This document shows, piece after piece, positions 34,099-43,164 of a DNA stretch of 64,000 nucleotides. The stretch spans positions 124,001 through 188,000 of the forward strand of contig NZ_FRCZ01000002.1 of NCBI RefSeq assembly GCF_900143085.1, written 5' to 3'. The notes below the pieces were generated by a model that worked only from the letters and a program-made list of their open reading frames with translations, was not told the origin of the DNA and ran no database searches. Source of the DNA: Gracilibacillus kekensis. Its GTDB lineage: Bacteria; Bacillota; Bacilli; Bacillales; Amphibacillaceae. Numbering within the stretch: position 1 is the stretch's first letter; every line of letters begins with the position of its first letter. Both the position numbers and the translations under genes were made by a program.

Positions 34099-34674
34099 TT
34101 ATTCTTTTTCTTCATTGGATTCTGTTGGATCTGTTGGTTTTTCTGGTGTTGCTTCATCAAGAGATATTGCGCCACATACGATTCGTTCACCAGCATCACC
34201 AGCCGGTTGTGAAACCCCATCATCCTGAGCTGAATGAATGATAATAGATGTCCCGTCTTCTCGTAACAAAGATTTCTCTCCGTCCATTAATGTTACTCCA
34301 GGTAACTCGAATTCAACATCAGCTGTTCCATCTGCTTCTATTTCAAGGTTAGGCATATCACCCAAATGAGCACCATCAGGATGCATAAGGCCATGTTCTT
34401 TGCCTTCAGGATTAAAGTGGTTACCAGCAGATTGAAAGTCTGGCCCTTCACATTTTGGATATTCATGTATATGAACGCCATGCAAACCTTGTTCCATAGC
34501 CTCAACCTTAATTTGTACGGTAACTTTATCTTCTTGTTCCTTAAAGGTTGCAGTCCCGACTGCATCTTTATCAACATTAAATAAACGAACTTCTAAAGGT
34601 GATCGCTCGTCACTTTGGCAACCAATTAAAAAAGATAGAAACAAAAAACTCACTAAAAGTAATTTCCAATTCAT
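34099..34674 (-). CDS. sodC: Cu-Zn superoxide dismutase lipoprotein
   Basis: A 191-residue lipoprotein. The signal peptide ends in the lipobox LIGC with Cys19 as the lipidation site, so the mature enzyme is anchored outside the membrane. All metal ligands are present: copper His68, His70, His86 and His147; zinc His86, His94, His103 and Asp106. Cys75 and Cys167 suit the conserved disulfide. The acidic Pro/Glu-rich tail (170-191) is unstructured-looking. The start places GAGGAG 11 nt upstream, slightly long. The B. subtilis homologue (YojM) lacks copper ligands; this one does not. Confidence 0.9.
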   Translation of the reverse strand: MNWKLLLVSFLFLSFLIGCQSDERSPLEVRLFNVDKDAVGTATFKEQEDKVTVQIKVEAMEQGLHGVHIHEYPKCEGPDFQSAGNHFNPEGKEHGLMHPDGAHLGDMPNLEIEADGTADVEFELPGVTLMDGEKSLLREDGTSIIIHSAQDDGVSQPAGDAGERIVCGAISLDEATPEKPTDPTESNEEKE

Positions 34675-34735
34675 TTGATGATCGACTCCTCTTATCTTGT
34701 CCACTACTATTATGGACAAAGATTACAGAGGATAA

Positions 34736-34903
34736 TCATTCATTCCTGTTCTTAAACTCTTTTTCCCATTTTTCTTCTTCTTTTTTCGAAGCTTTTTTAA
34801 AAAAGTACATCGCCACTAATGCACCGGCAAAGAATATTATCAGACTTATTATGGCAGGTATATATAGTGATTTATCTTCTGGGAAATAAAGAAATTCCAT
34901 CAT
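34736..34903 (-). CDS. Small single-span membrane protein
   Basis: A 55-residue frame (MMEFLYFPEDKSLYIP...). A hydrophobic span covers about residues 15-35 (IPAIISLIIFFAGALVAMYF), followed by a highly charged tail (KKASKKEEEKWEKEFK...). It is typical of a small N-out membrane protein with a cytosolic basic/acidic helix. A weak AAGGGA lies about 12 bases upstream of the first ATG; the second ATG is also possible. It sits directly upstream of sodC on the same strand, 61 bp away. Function unknown. Confidence 0.6.
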   Translation of the reverse strand: MMEFLYFPEDKSLYIPAIISLIIFFAGALVAMYFFKKASKKEEEKWEKEFKNRNE

Positions 34904-34951
34904 AGTCAAAACACTTCCCTTTTTTCATTATACTAAGAGTTCATTATAACA

Positions 34952-34983
34952 TAAAAAAAAGCTAGTATAAAAACTAGCTTTTT
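34952..34983 (-). terminator. Terminator downstream of ptsH
   Basis: AAGCTAGT pairs with ACTAGCTT, flanked by A and T runs on both sides. It lies about 110 nt after the ptsH stop. Confidence 0.7.
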
Positions 34984-35091
34984 CCTAAAAGAAAGGGAAA
35001 TTCGGATGAAGTTTTGTATTTTTGTTTGTAAAAAATCATCTGATTCGCCAATCACTTCGTTTCCTTTTATCAAGAATACATACGCTTCTTA

Positions 35092-35355
35092 TTATTTACC
35101 CAGATGCTCTTCAATTGTTTCTGCGATTCCTTCAAGTGCTTGCTCTTCATCATTACCATCTACGGTAATGCGAATTTCTGCTCCTTTTGGAACACCTAAT
35201 GACATAACACCCATGATAGATTTTAAATTTACTGTTTTACCATTATAATGTAATTCCACATGTGATTCATATTGCCCAGCTTTATTTACTAACAAGGTAG
35301 CTGGTCGTGCGTGAATTCCTGTGTCACTTTGGATAGTAAAAGATTGTTCTTTCAT
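35092..35355 (-). CDS. ptsH: Phosphocarrier protein HPr
   Basis: Exactly 87 residues, the usual HPr length. The active-site His15 is in SDTGIHARPAT and the regulatory Ser46 in LKSIMGV, so both the PEP-dependent phosphorylation and the HPrK/P target site are present. This distinguishes it from Crh, which lacks His15. The start has GAGGAGG eight bases upstream, seven codons inside the longest frame. No ptsI follows; the gene stands alone. Confidence 0.92.
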   Translation of the reverse strand: MKEQSFTIQSDTGIHARPATLLVNKAGQYESHVELHYNGKTVNLKSIMGVMSLGVPKGAEIRITVDGNDEEQALEGIAETIEEHLGK

Positions 35356-35481
35356 AAAAAAATTCCTCCTCATCAATCGATCATCATTAAACAGTCAACT
35401 TTTTTCCAAACTTGTGAAATGACTAACTAATTCTATTATATACGATAAAGACAATTTAAGAAACTAAAAAATAAAATTTTC

Positions 35482-35498
35482 CCTTTACAGTGTAAAGG
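35482..35498. promoter_or_regulatory. 17-bp perfect palindrome, candidate operator
   Basis: CCTTTACA-G-TGTAAAGG has perfect 8-bp arms. It lies in the divergent region between ptsH and deoD, 74 bp before the deoD start. The form resembles sites bound by MerR-type regulators, but the binding protein is unknown. Confidence 0.45.
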
Positions 35499-35571
35499 AT
35501 ACCATTTGTATTTCAATTTTTTATATGATATTTTCTTACTATAACGATTTGCCTTTAAGGAGGGCTATAAC

Positions 35572-36279
35572 ATGAGTGTACATATTGGAGCAAAAAAAGG
35601 TGAAATAGCAGATACTATTTTACTTCCTGGTGATCCATTAAGAGCTAAATATATTGCTGAAAACTTTTTAGAGAATGTTACTTGTTATAATGAAGTACGA
35701 GGGATGTTAGGTTTTACTGGTACTTATAAAGGGAAAGATATTTCTGTGCAAGGTACTGGAATGGGAGTCCCTTCTATATCAATTTATGTAAATGAATTAA
35801 TTCAGAGTTATGATGTTCAAAATCTAATTCGAGTAGGTACATGTGGTGCCATTCAAAAGGATGTAAAAGTCCGTGACGTTATTCTAGCAAGTACATCGTC
35901 AACTGATTCTCAAATGAATCGCATGGTATTTGGTGGCATTGATTATGCACCAACAGCCAGTTTTGAGTTACTGAAGAACGCTTATGATACTGGAGTAAAT
36001 AAGGGACTTTCATTAAGAGTGGGAAATGTCTTCACAAGTGATAGCTTTTACCGTGATAAAATGAAGGAGCTTTTGGAACTTCTTGATCAATATAATGTAT
36101 TAGCAATTGAAATGGAGACTACTGCATTATATTCATTAGCAGCGAAATTTAATCGCAATGCTTTATCAGTCCTGACTGTTTCTGATCATATTATTACTGG
36201 TGAAGAAACCACTTCCGAAGAACGTCAAACAACCTTCAATGACATGATAGAAGTTTCACTTGATGCAGCAATAAAGTAA
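35572..36279 (+). CDS. deoD: Purine nucleoside phosphorylase (DeoD type)
   Basis: A 235-residue hexameric-type nucleoside phosphorylase that cleaves purine (deoxy)nucleosides to base and pentose 1-phosphate. Signatures are the N-terminal [11 protein letters not shown], the phosphate-binding [20 protein letters not shown] and [11 protein letters not shown] with the ribose-contacting Glu. The length matches the family. GGAGGG lies upstream. It is monocistronic with a terminator at 36343. Confidence 0.96.
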   Translation: MSVHIGAKKGEIADTILLPGDPLRAKYIAENFLENVTCYNEVRGMLGFTGTYKGKDISVQGTGMGVPSISIYVNELIQSYDVQNLIRVGTCGAIQKDVKVRDVILASTSSTDSQMNRMVFGGIDYAPTASFELLKNAYDTGVNKGLSLRVGNVFTSDSFYRDKMKELLELLDQYNVLAIEMETTALYSLAAKFNRNALSVLTVSDHIITGEETTSEERQTTFNDMIEVSLDAAIK

Positions 36280-36342
36280 AAGTAGGAATGAGTGTAAAAC
36301 TTCCGCGGATCTTAGCAAAAGGAAGTTTACATTATGAGAAGG

Positions 36343-36370
36343 AAATGGTGAGATAACATTCTCACCATTT
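36343..36370 (+). terminator. Terminator of deoD
   Basis: AAATGGTGAG pairs perfectly with CTCACCATTT, followed by TCTTTATT. Confidence 0.75.
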
Positions 36371-36427
36371 TCTTTATTAAATGCTTGTTAATTGCTTGGT
36401 GAATCCATATAAAATATTAAAAAGCTA

Positions 36428-36436
36428 TGCTATAAT
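36428..36436 (+). promoter_or_regulatory. Extended -10 promoter before yuiD
   Basis: TGCTATAAT is a consensus extended -10 element (TGN plus TATAAT). Transcription from it would start near 36443, only about 17 nt before the small frame at 36460. No good -35 is seen, as is common for extended -10 promoters. Confidence 0.5.
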
Positions 36437-36459
36437 GTTAAAGAAAAAGTGAGAGATCT

Positions 36460-36609
36460 ATGATTCATATTAAAGAATACATAAATTGTCTGATTATTCC
36501 TACTTTACTTTTTAGCGAATATTTTAAGTACGAGCATGAAGGACGATTACACTGTGATAAACTAATTCATCTAAGAGTCAGAGAGGATGTTACTAATTGG
36601 AACTTTTAG
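36460..36609 (+). CDS. Candidate 49-codon leader ORF overlapping yuiD
   Basis: An ATG frame, MIHIKEYINCLIIPTLLF..., ends NWNF-stop. It begins just after the only clear promoter and overlaps the yuiD TTG start by 13 bp in another frame. A weak GTGAG lies before the ATG. The product would have a short hydrophobic stretch and two Cys but resembles nothing I recognise. It may be a leader that couples translation to yuiD, or chance. Confidence 0.3.
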   Translation: MIHIKEYINCLIIPTLLFSEYFKYEHEGRLHCDKLIHLRVREDVTNWNF

Positions 36610-37070
36610 GAAATTTCCCGCTATGGGCGGCATTATTTGCCATTACTTTTGCTCAGATTGTTAAAGTTCCCCTACACCTTGTTGCCACCAAAGAATTTAA
36701 ACCTGGTCTAGCATTTAGTACAGGTGGAATGCCAAGTAGTCACTCTGCTGCAGTAACTGCACTATCTACAGGTATTGGAATTGAACACGGGGTTTCTTCA
36801 GGATTATTTGCTGTATCCTGTGTGTTTGCCATAATTATTATGTTTGATGCCACGGGAATTCGCAGACAAGCAGGGGAACAAGCAATATTATTAAATATGT
36901 TAGCAAAGGATTTTCATCATTTTGTTTCAGAGGCAAAGGGATGGTCCAAAAAAGGGGAATACGAGAAACAAAAAGAGCTAAAGGAATTGTTAGGACATCA
37001 GCCGATCGAAGTATTTTTCGGTGGTTTAACCGGAATTATCCTAGCCTTTTTACTATTTCCCCTATTCTAA
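36597..37070 (+). CDS. yuiD: DUF212/PAP2-like divergent phosphatase family membrane protein YuiD
   Basis: A 157-residue membrane protein. The motif GGMPSSHSAAVTALSTGIG is the phosphatase-like signature of the DUF212 (acid phosphatase/haloperoxidase-related) family, and FDATGIRRQAG is the second conserved segment. Several hydrophobic segments are present. The start is TTG with AGAGG about 10 nt upstream. It is convergent with yuiC, as in the B. subtilis yuiDCB cluster. Enzyme activity is unproven. Confidence 0.85.
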   Translation: MELLGNFPLWAALFAITFAQIVKVPLHLVATKEFKPGLAFSTGGMPSSHSAAVTALSTGIGIEHGVSSGLFAVSCVFAIIIMFDATGIRRQAGEQAILLNMLAKDFHHFVSEAKGWSKKGEYEKQKELKELLGHQPIEVFFGGLTGIILAFLLFPLF

Positions 37071-37139
37071 CTTTATTGGAGAGAAACTGGGAACTTCATT
37101 AAGAGTTGATTCTCTTTATCGGAAATGTAGTATTGTAGA

Positions 37140-37266
37140 CAGGATAATTCATGGTCTTCACGGGATAAAGTGATCTCTTCACAGGATAAGTCAACTTATC
37201 CTGCCAAGAAAACTTATTATCCCGTTAAGCGCAGGAGATATCCCGTCAAGAGAAGTCCTTATCCTG
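37140..37266. repeat. 21-bp-phased inverted repeat array
   Basis: An 8-mer C[AG]GGATAA occurs at 37140, 37161 and 37182. Its reverse complement (TTATCC[CT]G, one copy ATATCCCG) occurs at 37196, 37217, 37238 and 37259. All steps within each half are exactly 21 bp. The wider unit is about CTTnnC[AG]GGATAA. The array lies between the ends of convergent yuiD and yuiC. Confidence 0.85.
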
Positions 37267-37299
37267 TGAAGAACATTTTTACGTGTTTTAATAAGTATA

Positions 37300-37328
37300 A
37301 AAAAAACAGCCTGATTGGCTGTTTTTTT
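37300..37328. terminator. Bidirectional terminator yuiD/yuiC
   Basis: AAAAAACAGCC-TGATT-GGCTGTTTTTT has T-runs on both strands and sits at the yuiC stop. Confidence 0.85.
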
Positions 37329-38010
37329 ATTCAGCTTTGTATTGATGGCGGAATACCTGTAGTGCTTCTGTGTTATTTAAGTTTGATAGAGCTTCCTCAG
37401 TTAATTTACCATCACCATACTCAACTACATAAACGTCTACTGATTTCTTCCCCCACTGATCATATACATCTTTTACTGAAGGGTAATATAGATCAATTTT
37501 ATTGCCTTTTATCGCCCCACCCTTATCTGCAACTATTCCATAACCATAGTCTGGAATATATAAAATCGTACCTAGCGGAAAAATAGTAAGATCAGCAGCA
37601 ATAGTAGAATATAAATCTCTGGTGACTTTTACTCCGGAATAGGTAATACCATATGCAGGATGGTCTGGTGTTTTCCCAGTTGACTCTACACCTGCAGTAT
37701 AACCAGTTGCTACCACATTTCTTTTTTCATATTCATTGAAATCTATTGTCTCTTCTAGCGTTGCTGGACCAGTAACTTGCTCACTCGAAATATATGTCAC
37801 TCGATCAGTTAAATGTTTCATATATTTCTTTTTTTCGATAATTTCGCGATCTCTTTGACGTTGTATATCGAATGATTGTTCATTATCCTCTGTTAAACTA
37901 GTGAAGACTTCCTTAGCAGATACATTAGATACCATGGTAAAACTAGACATCAGGGCATACATAAATAGCAATAGTAACAACACTTTTTTTGCTATTTTCC
38001 ATAAAAACAT
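37327..38010 (-). CDS. yuiC: 3D-domain protein YuiC
   Basis: A 227-residue exported protein. An N-terminal signal or anchor (residues 7-31) is followed by a charged linker and a C-terminal 3D domain named for its Asp residues ([47 protein letters not shown]). This fold is related to lytic transglycosylases; B. subtilis YuiC is a peptidoglycan-cleaving stationary-phase Sps/Rpf-like protein. The start has AAAGGTGTG upstream. It follows yuiB on the same strand. Confidence 0.88.
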   Translation of the reverse strand: MFLWKIAKKVLLLLLFMYALMSSFTMVSNVSAKEVFTSLTEDNEQSFDIQRQRDREIIEKKKYMKHLTDRVTYISSEQVTGPATLEETIDFNEYEKRNVVATGYTAGVESTGKTPDHPAYGITYSGVKVTRDLYSTIAADLTIFPLGTILYIPDYGYGIVADKGGAIKGNKIDLYYPSVKDVYDQWGKKSVDVYVVEYGDGKLTEEALSNLNNTEALQVFRHQYKAE

Positions 38011-38078
38011 GAAAAGATCACACCTTTCTATGTGTCATCTTTTCCAGTTACAAAAGTTTTTATACATGTATGCTTTTC

Positions 38079-38390
38079 TTAAAACATCTGATAACCATTT
38101 TTTCGCAAGAACTTAATGACCATTCCAGCAACTATTGTTCCGATAAAACCAGATAATAAAATAATTGCATCCTGTATACCTAATGTGATGAACTCATTCC
38201 CTAATGTACTAAAAGCATATCCTGGATCTGTAAAATATGTAGAAAAAGGAAATGTATCTATAATTAACATTACGATAAGTGGAAAAACAAAGGCCATTAA
38301 CCAAGTTTGTCTTAAGATCATATTTAAAATAAAACTAATTCCAAAAAATAAAACAAAGAATAATAGTACTGAAATAAAAAGTTGAATCAT
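38079..38390 (-). CDS. yuiB: YuiB family membrane protein
   Basis: A 103-residue hydrophobic protein with three membrane segments and a short conserved YAFSTLGNEFITLGIQDA loop. Position between yumB and yuiC matches B. subtilis yuiB. GAGGAG lies before the ATG. Function unknown. The tiny yuiA gene that lies beside it in B. subtilis was looked for in the 160-bp gap upstream and not found. Confidence 0.75.
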   Translation of the reverse strand: MIQLFISVLLFFVLFFGISFILNMILRQTWLMAFVFPLIVMLIIDTFPFSTYFTDPGYAFSTLGNEFITLGIQDAIILLSGFIGTIVAGMVIKFLRKNGYQMF

Positions 38391-38514
38391 TTGTCTACTC
38401 CTCTTCCATTATCTCCAAACTAATGAACTTCTCCTATTTTATAACGGAGTTCGAATCGATGCAATAATGTTCAATGTTTTGTAAATATATAGACAGTATT
38501 TTAAGGCTCTGTTA

Positions 38515-38544
38515 AAAAAGCAGAGGAATTATCCTCTGCTTTTA
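38515..38544 (-). terminator. Terminator of yumB
   Basis: AAAAAGCAGAGG pairs with CCTCTGCTTTT around AATTAT, with T-rich minus-strand tail. Confidence 0.8.
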
Positions 38545-38550
38545 TTTCTA

Positions 38551-39765
38551 TTATAAGATATTAAATTTTCCTTTTTTCAACACTAATCCAACTCCACCGA
38601 TTTTGTACAATGCACGGTTGTCGATTACTTTCTTCATAAACGAAGCAGTCCAGCCATAGATTTTCTTACCACCGAAGATTGAACCCATTGCATCGTCTTC
38701 ACCTAAAGAGCAAACAGTCCCACGGTTAATGAATTCAAAGTGCTCTAATTCTCCACCTTTTACAAGTGCAACTAAATTATGAGCACAAACCTCCGCTTCT
38801 TGCATAGCAATTTGAGCAGTTGGTGGATATGGACGATCGATTTCTTTATTCCACACTAATGCACAATCACCAACAACAAACACATCTTCATGCGATGGTG
38901 CACGTAATTCTGGCGTTACTTCCACTTTACCGCGATTATCCTCTAATGAAGATTCTTCTACTAAATGATTGGCACGAACACCCGCTGCCCATACAGTAGT
39001 CATTGTGGCGATATCTTCTTTCTCACCATTTTGTTCTACCGTAATACCGTCAGCACGTACTTCTTTCAAAAACGCACCTAACTTGAATTCAACACCACGT
39101 GCTTCTAAAGAATTCATCGCATATTCGATTAAGTCCGGATCAAAGCCTGGCATAATGGTATCCATTGCTTCGACGACAATTAAGCGAACTTTACTGCGGT
39201 CAATATCATACTCTTCACATAATTCAGGAATGCGATTTGCTAATTCCCCAACAAATTCGATACCGGTAAAACCACCACCACCGACAATGAGGTTAAGACG
39301 TTCTTGTTTTGCCTCTGGCTCATTGTTATATTGAGCAAATTGATGTTCTATGTGTTGACGAATTAAACGTGCTTTATTAATACTTCCAATCGTAAACGCA
39401 TTTTCTAAAAGTCCAGGAATACCGAATGTTGCTGCTTCAAAGCCTAATCCAACGACAAGATAATCATATTCTAATTCACCATCTTGTAATTCAACTTTCT
39501 TCTCATCTGGTTTGATCGCAGTTACGGTGTCTTGAACAAAGTTAACCTTTGCCGAATTAATTAAATCCGTGATTTTAACACGACTTCGATCATGGTGTAA
39601 CGTTCCTGCAGCAGCTTCATGCAACCAAGTAGATTCATAGTGGTAATCGTTCTTGTTTACAAGTGTAATATGTGCATCGTTTACCCCTAATTTTTTTTGT
39701 AGCTTTGCTACTGTTGTAAGTCCACCATAGCCTGCTCCAAGAATTACTATTTTGGGTTGATTCAT
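38551..39765 (-). CDS. yumB: Type II NADH dehydrogenase-like flavoprotein (YumB)
   Basis: A 404-residue FAD/NAD(P)-binding oxidoreductase. The FAD Rossmann motif VILGAGYGG is at the N-terminus, and a second dinucleotide fold [19 protein letters not shown] lies near 160. [11 protein letters not shown] contacts FAD, and the C-terminal amphipathic/hydrophobic stretch is typical of NDH-2. It would pass electrons from NADH to menaquinone at the membrane. The start [10 protein letters not shown] is chosen by family N-terminus. Divergent from yumC, as in B. subtilis. Confidence 0.88.
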   Translation of the reverse strand: MNQPKIVILGAGYGGLTTVAKLQKKLGVNDAHITLVNKNDYHYESTWLHEAAAGTLHHDRSRVKITDLINSAKVNFVQDTVTAIKPDEKKVELQDGELEYDYLVVGLGFEAATFGIPGLLENAFTIGSINKARLIRQHIEHQFAQYNNEPEAKQERLNLIVGGGGFTGIEFVGELANRIPELCEEYDIDRSKVRLIVVEAMDTIMPGFDPDLIEYAMNSLEARGVEFKLGAFLKEVRADGITVEQNGEKEDIATMTTVWAAGVRANHLVEESSLEDNRGKVEVTPELRAPSHEDVFVVGDCALVWNKEIDRPYPPTAQIAMQEAEVCAHNLVALVKGGELEHFEFINRGTVCSLGEDDAMGSIFGGKKIYGWTASFMKKVIDNRALYKIGGVGLVLKKGKFNIL

Positions 39766-40050
39766 CTTTCTCACATCCATTTAAAGTATTTTTTTGTTAC
39801 ATTTCGTGATATTCTTCACGTACTACCATATAAAGGTATGAGTGAATAATAATTAGTCCATATTATATGTTAGACTTTTTTACGACATTTTTCAACCCTA
39901 GATTTACTTTTTTGTATTTTTTATTAAAAACTAAATTTCGTATTTAGATGATCTCATAAAATTTAGATTTATAACTTGTTATAATGACATCATAGTAACG
40001 ATTATGTTAAAATATATTGCATTGATGTAAGCATTAGGGGGAATCTAAAT

Positions 40051-41034
40051 ATGTCAAATCAAGTTTACGATATAACAATAATCGGGGCTGGTCCAGTCGG
40101 ATTATTCACTGCATTTTATGGTGGGTTAAGACAATCATCGGTTAAAATTATCGAGAGTTTACCGCAAATCGGTGGACAGCTCAGTGCACTATATCCAGAA
40201 AAATATATTTATGATATAGCTGGCTTTCCGAAAGTTCGTGCACAGGAACTCGTAGATAATTTAAAAGAACAAACCGATTTATTCAAGCCGGAAATTGTTT
40301 TAAATCAATCGGTAGATCGAGTAGAACGACTGGAAGATGATACCTTCCGTATTACAACTTCTTCTGAGGTACATTACTCAAAAGTAATTATTATTACAGG
40401 TGGTAATGGCGCATTCCAACCGAGAAAATTAGCAATTACGAACGCTGAAAATTTTGAAGATAAAAACTTGCACTACTTCGTAGATAATATGGATAAGTTC
40501 CGTGATAAAAAAGTGGTACTGTTTGGTGGTGGTGACTCAGCAGTTGATTGGGCATTGATGCTTGAACCTATTGCAGAAGAAGTGACCTTAGTACACCGTC
40601 GTGACAAATTCCGTGCCCACGAGGCAAGCGTAGAAAATTTAATGAATTCCAATGTGAATCTTTTAACACCATATGTTCCCGAGAGTTTAATTGGACAGGA
40701 AAAAATTGATCAAGTTCGCCTAAAAGAAGTGAAGGGCGATAAGGAAATAGTACTTGATGTAGATGATGTTCTCGTGAATTATGGATTTATATCTTCATTG
40801 GGGCCTATTAAAAATTGGGGACTAGAAATTGATAAAAACAGTATAGTCGTCAACTCCAAAATGGAAACAAATGTACCAGGTATTTATGCTGCAGGTGATA
40901 TCTGTACGTATGATGGAAAGGTTAATTTAATTGCTGCTGGTTTTGGGGAAGGTCCAACTGCCGTGAATAATGCAAAAGCATATATGGATCCCAAAGCGAG
41001 AATTCAGCCTAAACACTCTACCAGTATGTTTTAA
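40051..41034 (+). CDS. yumC: Ferredoxin–NADP+ reductase (YumC type)
   Basis: A 327-residue thioredoxin-reductase-like flavoprotein. FAD motif [10 protein letters not shown] is at residues 9-18, NADPH motif [14 protein letters not shown] near 155, and the FAD motif [15 protein letters not shown] near 280. It lacks the CxxC of thioredoxin reductases, which is the hallmark of the bacillus Fnr/YumC group. It reduces ferredoxin/flavodoxin with NADPH. GGGGG-type ribosome site upstream. A shared terminator separates it from convergent yutM. Confidence 0.92.
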   Translation: MSNQVYDITIIGAGPVGLFTAFYGGLRQSSVKIIESLPQIGGQLSALYPEKYIYDIAGFPKVRAQELVDNLKEQTDLFKPEIVLNQSVDRVERLEDDTFRITTSSEVHYSKVIIITGGNGAFQPRKLAITNAENFEDKNLHYFVDNMDKFRDKKVVLFGGGDSAVDWALMLEPIAEEVTLVHRRDKFRAHEASVENLMNSNVNLLTPYVPESLIGQEKIDQVRLKEVKGDKEIVLDVDDVLVNYGFISSLGPIKNWGLEIDKNSIVVNSKMETNVPGIYAAGDICTYDGKVNLIAAGFGEGPTAVNNAKAYMDPKARIQPKHSTSMF

Positions 41035-41045
41035 GAGTGCAAAAG

Positions 41046-41080
41046 AAAGCACCGAGCTAAAATGCTCGGTGCTTATTTTT
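41046..41080. terminator. Bidirectional terminator yumC/yutM
   Basis: AAGCACCGAG-CTAAAATG-CTCGGTGCTT, followed by ATTTTT. Confidence 0.85.
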
Positions 41081-41083
41081 ACA

Positions 41084-41443
41084 TTAACAATTTTCTGGGG
41101 TTCCTTCTCTTTCCTTCGCCTTAAACGATGATCCACAACCACATGAGACAATGGCATTCGGATTATCGATTGTAAAACCGCCACCCATCATGTTTTGTTT
41201 GAAATCAATCGTTGTTCCTTCAATTACGTCAATATCAAACCTTTTAATTGTTAGTGGAATACCATTTGATTCTTCCGTATAATCCAGTTCTTCATTCACA
41301 TCATAATCAAATCCTAATGAATATGACAGGCCACTGCATCCGCCACCTTTGACACCGAAACGTAAACGTACAGTTTCAGCATCTTCTTCTTTCATCATTT
41401 CTTCTATTTGAGATTTAGCATTTTCGGTAACATTAATAACCAT
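41084..41443 (-). CDS. yutM: IscA/HesB-like iron-sulfur cluster assembly protein YutM
   Basis: A 119-residue A-type carrier. The three conserved cysteines are Cys36 (GGGCSGLSY) and Cys101/Cys103 (SCGCGSSF); they bind Fe-S or iron. AAAGGAG lies upstream. Its neighbours are dapF and yuzB on the same strand and yutI nearby, the B. subtilis arrangement. The C-terminus is extended by a short polar tail ending in Cys. Confidence 0.9.
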   Translation of the reverse strand: MVINVTENAKSQIEEMMKEEDAETVRLRFGVKGGGCSGLSYSLGFDYDVNEELDYTEESNGIPLTIKRFDIDVIEGTTIDFKQNMMGGGFTIDNPNAIVSCGCGSSFKAKEREGTPENC

Positions 41444-41546
41444 AGAAAAAAACTCCTTTTTCTAAGTAACTTTTATATATTGTATCAACAAGTATACTAA
41501 CTCATGCCTTGTACTTCAATATTTTTGTTTTTAGTTTCTCGAAATT

Positions 41547-42398
41547 CTACCAGATATATGTTCCTTGAATTGTAGTTTCAGCCGCTCCTCGCATCCATAC
41601 ATGGTTATCTTCTGACCAAGTAATATATAAGTCACCACCAGCAAGATGCACCGTAATTTCTTTTCCTTTTTCCAATTTATTATTAAGAATTGTCGCGACT
41701 ACAGAGGCACATGCGCCTGTTCCGCACGCTTGTGTTACACCTGAGCCACGTTCCCATACACGAAAGTGAATCTCTTGATCATTAGCTATCTCAATAAATT
41801 CTACATTTACTCCCTCAGGAAAACGATTATCCTTTTCGATCACTGGTCCTAATGTTGTTAATGGTGCTTTTTCAATATCATCTACAAAGAAAACTGCATG
41901 AGGATTTCCCATGGATACTGTTGTTACTTCTAGACTATCATTATCGATCGCAAAAGGTTCTGCTACCACTTGATCAATTTGCCCTCCAACCATCGGAATT
42001 TCGCTTCTTTTTAATAATGGCAGTCCCATATCAACCGTAACTTCTTTCACCTGACTGCGATCACCATGTACTTCAGCACTGACATTCCCTGCTTTTGTTT
42101 CAATAGTAAAACGTCTATAATCAACAAGTTGATGTTCATAGGCATACTTTGCAACGCAACGCAGACCATTCCCACAGTTTTTACCTTCTGACCCATCTTT
42201 GTTGAAGATTCTCATACCAACATCCGCTTGATCTGTTGGATGAATTAAAATAAGACCATCTGAACCGATGCCTGTATCTTTATTTGCTACCGCTACAGCT
42301 AAATCAGCTAAAAGATGTTCTTCTATAGGAAAATCGAAAACATTTATAAATATATAACTATTGCCTAATCCGTGCATTTTAGTAAATGGTATTCTCAT
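41547..42398 (-). CDS. dapF: Diaminopimelate epimerase
   Basis: A 283-residue PLP-independent epimerase that converts LL- to meso-diaminopimelate for lysine and peptidoglycan. The two catalytic cysteines are visible: Cys75 in [10 protein letters not shown] and Cys225 in [10 protein letters not shown], each in the family signature. The length matches. It follows yuzB closely (16 nt), so they are probably cotranscribed. Confidence 0.96.
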   Translation of the reverse strand: MRIPFTKMHGLGNSYIFINVFDFPIEEHLLADLAVAVANKDTGIGSDGLILIHPTDQADVGMRIFNKDGSEGKNCGNGLRCVAKYAYEHQLVDYRRFTIETKAGNVSAEVHGDRSQVKEVTVDMGLPLLKRSEIPMVGGQIDQVVAEPFAIDNDSLEVTTVSMGNPHAVFFVDDIEKAPLTTLGPVIEKDNRFPEGVNVEFIEIANDQEIHFRVWERGSGVTQACGTGACASVVATILNNKLEKGKEITVHLAGGDLYITWSEDNHVWMRGAAETTIQGTYIW

Positions 42399-42414
42399 TT
42401 TAATATCACCTCAA

Positions 42415-42660
42415 TTATAATTGATCCAATAATTCATTATCTATATATTCATCAATATTTGTTAATAATTCCTCGGGTGTTTCCGCTGTGATTGGTTTTC
42501 CATTAACAATTGCTACATGATAGTTGCGACAAATACCGCAATAACTGGTACAACCATATTCAACCACATCTAAATCAGGGTCTTTCAATAATTTTTGTCT
42601 CGCTGCTTCTGTACCTCTAGCTAGATTTTTGACACAAAAAGCAACTCTAATTCTTAGCAT
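42415..42660 (-). CDS. yuzB: DUF1450 family protein YuzB
   Basis: An 81-residue thioredoxin-like small protein. The motif YGCTSYCGIC is the conserved cysteine cluster of DUF1450, and ITAETPEELL is the second conserved segment. Function unknown, possibly redox or Fe-S related given the neighbours. AAAGGTG lies 10 nt before the ATG. It is first of a yuzB-dapF(-yutM) unit. Confidence 0.85.
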   Translation of the reverse strand: MLRIRVAFCVKNLARGTEAARQKLLKDPDLDVVEYGCTSYCGICRNYHVAIVNGKPITAETPEELLTNIDEYIDNELLDQL

Positions 42661-42858
42661 TATTATACCACACCTTTAACTTGTCTAAAGAGAACTATAC
42701 ACTACATTATATTTTTAACACACTTTTATTTACAAATAAATCGATAAGATATAAAATAGTATTGAAAATGTTTATCATTCGTGTGATTTAGCGCATAGAT
42801 TTTTATGTGTTTCACTTTTATATTGAGAGTAGTAGTTAGAGGAAAGGAGTTCTTTTGT

Positions 42859-43089
42859 ATGGAAGAACAATCAGAACAAGTACAAGAAGTATTAAATAAA
42901 TTGCGTCCTTTTTTATTACGTGATGGTGGCGATGTTGAGTTAGTTGATGTAGAAGATGGTATTGTGAGATTACGTTTAATGGGAGCGTGCGGAAACTGCC
43001 CAAGCTCGACAATTACCCTTAAAGCAGGTATTGAACGCGCTCTAATGGCAGAAGTACCCGGAGTAACAGAAATCGAACAAGTATTTTAA
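42859..43089 (+). CDS. yutI: NifU-like iron-sulfur scaffold protein YutI
   Basis: A 76-residue NifU C-terminal domain protein. The cluster-binding motif CGNCPSS has Cys44 and Cys47. The start MEEQSEQ has AAAGGAG 10 nt upstream, 18 codons inside the longest frame. This Nfu-type carrier is expected to deliver [4Fe-4S] clusters to targets. Divergent from yuzB and with its own terminator. Confidence 0.92.
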   Translation: MEEQSEQVQEVLNKLRPFLLRDGGDVELVDVEDGIVRLRLMGACGNCPSSTITLKAGIERALMAEVPGVTEIEQVF

Positions 43090-43099
43090 ATTTATTATC

Positions 43100-43132
43100 T
43101 AAAGAGAAACGAATCAACCATTCGTTTCTCTT
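43100..43132 (+). terminator. Terminator of yutI
   Basis: AAGAGAAACGAAT pairs perfectly with ATTCGTTTCTCTT around a short CAACC loop. Confidence 0.82.
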
Positions 43133-43164
43133 ATTTATTTTCAATAACAAAATAGATTATTATG

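Noticed and set aside
34338-34577. Frames inside sodC in other frames on both strands
   Set aside because: sodC has an intact lipobox and all metal ligands. The others have no ribosome sites or family features.
35092-35355. Crh instead of HPr
   Set aside because: Crh lacks the active-site His15, which is present here with Ser46.
37140-37266. CRISPR array
   Set aside because: The repeats are 8-13 nt, spaced at 21 bp and inverted in two halves. There are no conserved 25-40 nt repeats with unique spacers and no cas genes.
37170-37586. Protein with tandem YPVK-type repeats
   Set aside because: The frame only reads the 21-bp DNA repeats, then runs antisense through yuiC. It has no ribosome site.
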